This document shows positions 59,136 to 64,000 of a stretch of 64,000 bases of DNA, piece by piece. Made by a program: the position numbers and the translations under genes. The stretch spans positions 237,157,539 through 237,221,538 of the forward strand of contig JARYHS010013630.1 in the NCBI GenBank assembly GCA_031002005.1, in the 5' to 3' direction. This stretch comes from Vandiemenella viatica (lineage: Eukaryota; Arthropoda; Insecta; Orthoptera; Morabidae). Within the stretch, counting starts at the first letter, position 1, and each line of letters begins with the position of its first letter. The notes beneath the pieces are model-generated. The model made no database searches. It had not been told where the DNA came from and saw nothing but the letters and a program-made list of their open reading frames with translations.

Positions 59136-60077
59136 GAAGCGTAATTAATACTTTAACATGAAAACAACTACCAGCGTGAGACATGATTAAACAATGTGCT
59201 GTTCAAAACAGTGAAATTTTACATACAATCATAAGAAGTATAATACCTTGTCTCACCCACCACATATAGTACACCACTGCAGATGAATATTCATCCATTA
59301 CTACGATCTCCCATAATTCGCTTAGGTGATAACACTTTAAATACACTGTATTATTTGTATAGCTACAACTTTGAAATCACTGCAACTACTCGCCTTTAAA
59401 TAGATCGAAGTTTTCAGTCACAGTTGAGACACCATTTGTCTCTCCAGTCCCAAGGACCTTTCCACCCGCGTCCCTCCCGCATTCATAGATGCCATCCTAA
59501 TACCTCCCTCTACGGCTTGGCGACGATTAGAGGGTACACGCAAGAAGAAAAAAAATTATTAGTAACAATTCCCTATCCACGTTCACACATTCACTCATTT
59601 ACGTACAATCCTGTTCCCTTTTTTCACTGGTCCTATCTCCTTTCTACGAATTTCCGAATGTGGACCGTTGACTCTGCGTTCTTGAAATGTCTATAACATT
59701 TACTTCCTCATCCCATCATATCCTGGCGGTGACGCTCACATCATTCTTCTAGCACGTGGGGAAATTCTTCACCGGATGATGGTAATTTATCGCTGTCAAT
59801 TGGTAGCACTGTCTATCCTCTGAAAGACCTTTGCTGCAGGCGGCATTACGAAAATGACACCTAGCTCTGCTTCCACACTCGGCAATTTTACCTTCTACAT
59901 AACCATCTTGCTACTTGCTTTTTATTATCCTGTTATTGGGCAGGTTATGACTGCGAACACATTTGTATGCTACTAACCGTAATGTAATGTTCCCTTATTA
60001 CATACACGTCAATGCTGCTCAAAGTCAAATGAATAATAATTTTTTTAAAAAACGCAATGCAATGGAAATATTAAAAA
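59136..60077. other. Spacer
   Basis: A 90-codon plus frame at 59424-59696 is rich in Pro, His and Ser and has no motif. Nothing else recognised. Confidence 0.35.
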
Positions 60078-60281
60078 CTAGTTGCTACCCGTGACTTCGT
60101 ACACATGGTCTTAGAAATTTACTACTAGAATTGCATATAGAAAGCTGTAAGTTACGTGAAAGACCTCCCTAAAAGAACGGAGTAGGAATAATCTGACGGA
60201 AAAGCTATCACCACATTATTCTACCACTGAACTTTTCTCATTAAGAGAACCAAACTGCAACATACTTAAAAAAATTGTACA

Positions 60282-60742
60282 ATAGTTCAAAAAACTAAAA
60301 TCACGCTTTCGTAGTAATGTGAACTAAAAGGTTAAAAATAATATTTAAATATAAACATTTTGTTTAACAGTGATAGGACTTCCCACAATTCAGGATAAAT
60401 TAATATTTTTTGAATAAGCTTAAAGAATAAAGTCACTGATTACAAAATTAAATTTAATGTTAGAAAAGCATGGGGTGCTATTTCAGTTGTCTTACATTTT
60501 TTGTCGTTGGCTGTTTGTAAAGACAGAGTCAAAAGTTATGTAGAGCGCACCCCACGCTTTTTTAACATTAAAGTTAATTTTGTAATCAGTGACTTTATAC
60601 TTTAAGCTTATTCAAAAAAATTAATTTATCCTGAATTGTGGGACGTCCTGTCACTGTTAAACAAAATGTTTATATTTAAATATTATTTTTAACCTTTTAG
60701 TTCACATTACTACGAAAGCGTGATTTTAGTTTTTTAAACTAT
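60282..60742. repeat. Long inverted repeat, arms of about 196 bp
   Basis: Arms 60282-60478 and 60547-60742 are inverted copies with about eight differences (including one 1-base gap), around a 68-bp spacer. Words such as ATCACGCTTTCGTAGTAATG and CCCACAATTCAGGATAAATT occur in both. Beyond the right arm about 40 bp repeat part of the arm end (TTTTTAACTTTTTAGTTCA), and AACATACTT flanks recur in inverted form at about 60259 and 60785. Probably a fold-back-type DNA element inside the Helitron. Confidence 0.9.
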
Positions 60743-60814
60743 AATTTTATTTTTAACTTTTTAGTTCAGATAGTTTAAAAAGTATGTTTCTTACTGTTGG
60801 CTTTTCTTCGCCAT

Positions 60815-61052
60815 TCTCTCTCAATACATGAGCAAAATTTCAAACAATTCGGACATCTGGAATTGGGTTAAAATTAAATTGCAAAATTCCACGAAATTCA
60901 ATCATTTTTCTGTTGTTACTGTCAAAGTAATGAGAATAGCAGGATATAGCTATGAAATTACTGTATTGTCACCGGTTCTTAATATGTGTGCCAAATTTCA
61001 AACAGCTCGGACATCTGGAAGTGGGTCAAAATGGAGTTGTAAAATTCCGTTA
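60815..61052 (+). repeat. Two diverged 158-bp-spaced repeats of retroposon-tail type
   Basis: CAAATTTCAAACAGCTCGGA with CATCTGGAAGTGGGTCAAAA (60991-61030) repeats the stretch beginning CAAAATTTCAAACAATTCGG at 60833, 158 bp upstream. The phrase 'gtgtgccaaatttcaaa..tcgg' followed by (CATA)n is usual at 3' ends of insect RTE-like retroposons, hence the assignment. Confidence 0.6.
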
Positions 61053-61059
61053 CATTCAT

Positions 61060-61090
61060 TCATACATACATACATACATACATACATACA
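61060..61090. repeat. (CATA)n microsatellite tail
   Basis: Seven to eight CATA units directly follow the repeat above and probably are its 3' tail. Confidence 0.9.
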
Positions 61091-61352
61091 AATATAAACA
61101 AATTAAGGGTAAGGGTTAACCGTGGAAGACTACCCACCTCAGTTACTCCGGCAGACTTTTGTTTGTGGTTTAAATTTGCGTCACTTCATTGGGACATTGC
61201 ATGTCAATACGATTTTATTCATGAAGAAAGAATACAAAATGTATTGATGCCAAAAATAAAAGTCAGGTGCAGTTCAAATCCAAACCTGTACTACATAATA
61301 GGTTGTTGATGTGTGTTTCTTTTAACTTTAAAAAAATAATAATTAAAAAATA

Positions 61353-61420
61353 GTTTCATTCCTCCCAGGTGAAGTCTGGGAGTTGGGCTGTTGTATTATC
61401 TCATGGACCCTTTTCAACCA
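61353..61420 (-). mobile_element. SINE subfamily B tail fragment with hairpin
   Basis: GTTTCATTCCTCCCAGGTGA and GTCTGGGAGTTGGGCTGTTG match the subfamily B 3' tail at 33986-34062, including the CTCCCAG..CTGGGAG hairpin (61362-61382) and the GGACCCTTTTCAACC block. No SINE body follows, so the insertion was severely 5'-truncated. Confidence 0.65.
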
Positions 61421-61690
61421 TACAAACCAATAGATAGTATTTGTACATTATATTTATGAACAGATCATACACAAACTGACTGTGAGAGAAACGAAGTCTA
61501 AGCGACCAGTATAACATTACATAGACGTACTCACGCTATCCGTCTGTATGTCAGAGTTCAGTTAGTTTTCACAATTTCATGAAAAATATGTTATTTATCC
61601 CCGTAAAAAGTATTCTATGTATTTCCTAATGATTTATGGTATTTCCTTTGTGAAATTTCATCAAAATCATTTTAGCCATTTAGTCGTGAA

Positions 61691-62159
61691 AACAATTTGG
61701 TGTAGATGTGGTGAATCTTTGATCGTCACACAAATGCTTCTGGTGTACGCAATTGTGTATATGCGGTTATCCTACAATTTCATTGAGATAAAATCGGGGT
61801 TACTGGAAGGCGCTTTCAAAAACAGGTCTCTTTCATCTCATATTTAGTGCACGTATCATAATTATCATTCCTTTAACATATACTGTAATTAATTAAGAAC
61901 TTGGAAGTGGCAAGCAGTAATAGAGCTCCATTATTCAACCAAAGTAAACGTACGACTACACTACTTTTATTACGTACACAATGGAAACGTTATTTATAGA
62001 AGTAAGTGAAGTGCAGTCCGAAGGGTAAAGCAGACAGAAACTTGTCCCTCTGTATTGTTTCATTCGTTTTGTTTTTAACGGAATTTGACTCAAACAATGG
62101 TGCGCCGTACAATTTTTTCTCCATTGTGCTAGTGGCGGTCACTCAGCCGGACAAACGCA
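61691..62159. other. Spacer
   Basis: Nothing recognised. Confidence 0.3.
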
Positions 62160-62475
62160 GCATATATTTGAGATGATCTGACAAGTGGATGTTTTTTGTG
62201 GCGGCAGGCCTCAGGACCACATCCCTCCCACACCCCTCCTCCTTGACGCCCACTTCCGCAACACGTCCACGTCGAGCGGTCTCCCAGCCGAATTTCGGTG
62301 GTGTCTGCTAATGGAGCCTGAAATATCCTGGAGCGGGGTAGCAGCTAGCAGCCTACAAAAAGAGGAAGGAACGCTCCTGCTTCCGGTAACGAAGATGTAT
62401 GTGGGTCCACTGCAGGGCGTGCCGCTGTCCGTCCCCCCCACCCCCTCACACTCCCAATTCTATTTTTTTTGTGTC
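62160..62475. other. GC-rich island 16
   Basis: GC- and pyrimidine-rich block with poly-C runs (CCCCCCACCCCC near 62433-62444). A 104-codon plus frame is Pro-rich without motif. Confidence 0.35.
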
Positions 62476-64000
62476 CATTTCCCCACCGCACCAGTGTAAA
62501 TGTATTGCTTTATCGCTGTAAGTAGTAGCGTTGGCTATTCGTTAGCCTAGACGGTTCAAGTTGGCCTGTCTCCACTCCGGTTTTCCCTCGCCCCCTTTTC
62601 TTTTTTTCCAAGCAGTCCTCCAATTTGGATAACTGGTCCTTGTTGTCTGTTATATCAATCCTACTTGGGCCAGGATTTGTTTATCGAGATGCGGATAGGA
62701 CTGTGTACATCATGCACAACCGCCAAGAGCGTACATGTAACAATTTATTTAAAGTTAAGACCTAACTTATTTACTAAGACGCCGTGTGGAAGTATGACAT
62801 TAGAAGTCTGAATCTCCACTGCAAATATTTGTTTATTTTTACCACCAAAAACCTGAGGATCGCTATATTTCGCAAAGCTGTTTTATGCGAATTGTATGAT
62901 GTGTTATGGTATTTTCCGAGTGTCTAGAGAAGTTTGTATGCTCCTTTTTTATTTATTTCGTTTCCTGTGTTTGCGTAGTGGGTATAAAAGTTTATGATAG
63001 TTGGAGCTGAGTCCTTATGCTGAATGTTCATTTTATTTCAGGTTCACACATTATTCTGATGTTATTTTTGTAATAAACCTTGTTAGTTTCAAGTTTTCGA
63101 TGTCACATAGACCAAAATCAACTTAAATATCCGACATTTAAGAAAAGGAATCTGAAGTAGGTGGATTTTTTTTTAATGAAAATCTAGTAAACAGTGTCCT
63201 TTGAGTGAACACATTCTTGTTTACTTCGTAGACAATTTTCAACTATATATTTCTAAGACTGCTTATCTCTGTCTATGGTTTGTTTCTTTCTCTGTATACA
63301 CTACTGATTAAAGAGAGAGGAAAAACTGTTCTCACTATCACAGCTTTCTTATTTGTGACTATTTCATGTGTTATCTAATGAATCAAAAATCAAGCTGTTA
63401 AATACGCCTCTTTACAGTTTTTCACACTATTTCCGTTTTAATTCAGAAAATTTATAATAAGGAATTTTAATCGATCTTTTTAATACAGTTCATACACAAG
63501 AACATTCTTCTCATACAGAACACAAGTTTCACGTCTAACATTTGGATGGTAACAGTTAGCTCCCTACATCAGAATAGGATCATTAAACTGTTATTGAAAC
63601 TTCATGTACTTAAGAGTTATAACATTTGTGACTGAAATTAATTTAGGAAAAAATGTACTATGTCAAAAATGAAATATCAGCTCCTCGGATATAAACATAT
63701 TTATCCATATGACCGAAATTAATCGTGTTCCGTTGTTATTCAAATTCCTTCGTACATATTAAATATGGCTCGAAGGCTGAAGCGATGATAATCATTAAAT
63801 TTCATTGTTTACTAACCTTTTGTACAGTCGAAGATGGAACGGATGACCAATTTCCATTTCACTGATGTAGCTGCATTACTAACATCTGCCTTGTGCACAT
63901 ATGTAGCTAGATATTTCAGAAGTTATTAATTACTATGTGCAAATTTTGTTTTGAACATGCGAGTGTCATAGAGCAGATTCACCCAAGATTTACGACACAG
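62476..64000. other. AT-rich spacer to window end
   Basis: Nothing recognised. Confidence 0.35.

Larger units (their letters stand above)
60078..61690 (-). mobile_element. Helitron family A, minus-strand copy with insertions
   Basis: On the minus strand the 3' end reads GTGTACGAAGTCACGGGTAG then CAACTAG, so CTAG lies at 60078-60081. Its 5' part (complement of about 61440-61690) aligns with the first 320 bp of the Helitron at 20211: GATGAAATTT, AAGGAAATAC, GGGATAAATAACAT, ACGGATAGCGTG and TAATGTTATA occur in the same order. The very 5' tip is not found. Interior contents (inverted repeat, retroposon tail, SINE tail) look like later insertions. Confidence 0.6.

Noticed and set aside
1..64000. 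CRISPR array, operons or bacterial genes
   Set aside because: No regularly spaced direct repeats, no dense ORFs and no Shine-Dalgarno-type organisation; all recognisable elements are eukaryotic.

Overview
The window looks like repeat-rich, gene-poor nuclear DNA of an arthropod, most likely an insect. The reasons are: AT-rich sequence, no intact long reading frame in 64 kb, eukaryotic transposon families only (tRNA-derived SINEs with A and B boxes, endonuclease-RT LINEs, PIF/Harbinger, Tc1-like, hAT MITE, Helitrons), and tRNA-derived SINEs that I associate with polyneopteran insects from memory, without a search. I see no complete host protein-coding gene, no rRNA and no convincing functional tRNA. 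All coding matches are decayed transposon proteins, one ankyrin-repeat relic and one doubtful piggyBac-like stretch.

Layout. 0-7 kb is a transposon graveyard: the C-terminus of a Helitron PIF1-type helicase (774-1046), a minus-strand LINE (about 1100-2600) split by a hAT MITE with a perfect 8-bp target duplication, an internally deleted Harbinger element with matching ends (3150-4702), and a plus-strand LINE (5040-6810). 7-16 kb holds SINEs, a Tc1-like transposase cut by a 648-bp inverted-repeat insertion with a 13-bp duplication (12189-12836), and a minus-strand Helitron (13953-14552). 16-29 kb holds a CpG-rich block with the longest ORF (181 codons, unrecognised), a short Helitron keeping the start of its Rep/helicase ORF, several SINEs and an ankyrin-repeat relic. 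29-46 kb holds a LINE tail, SINEs, a near-perfect 216-bp palindrome (38844-39059), and a LINE with a nested SINE. 46-64 kb holds a Helitron end, another LINE RT tail, a tandem duplication, a second SINE family with a 19-bp target duplication, and a Helitron copy carrying a second large inverted repeat (60282-60742).

Between the transposons about 16 short GC/CpG-rich islands recur every few kb. They have no recognisable transposon similarity, and two of them share a split motif. They could be regulatory elements of a developmental locus lying outside the window, old repeats, or biased-conversion hotspots; the sequence alone does not decide.

There is no operon-like cooperation. The biology is one of nested insertions, which give a relative order of events: LINEs and Tc1 first, then the hAT MITE, SINE and fold-back insertions.
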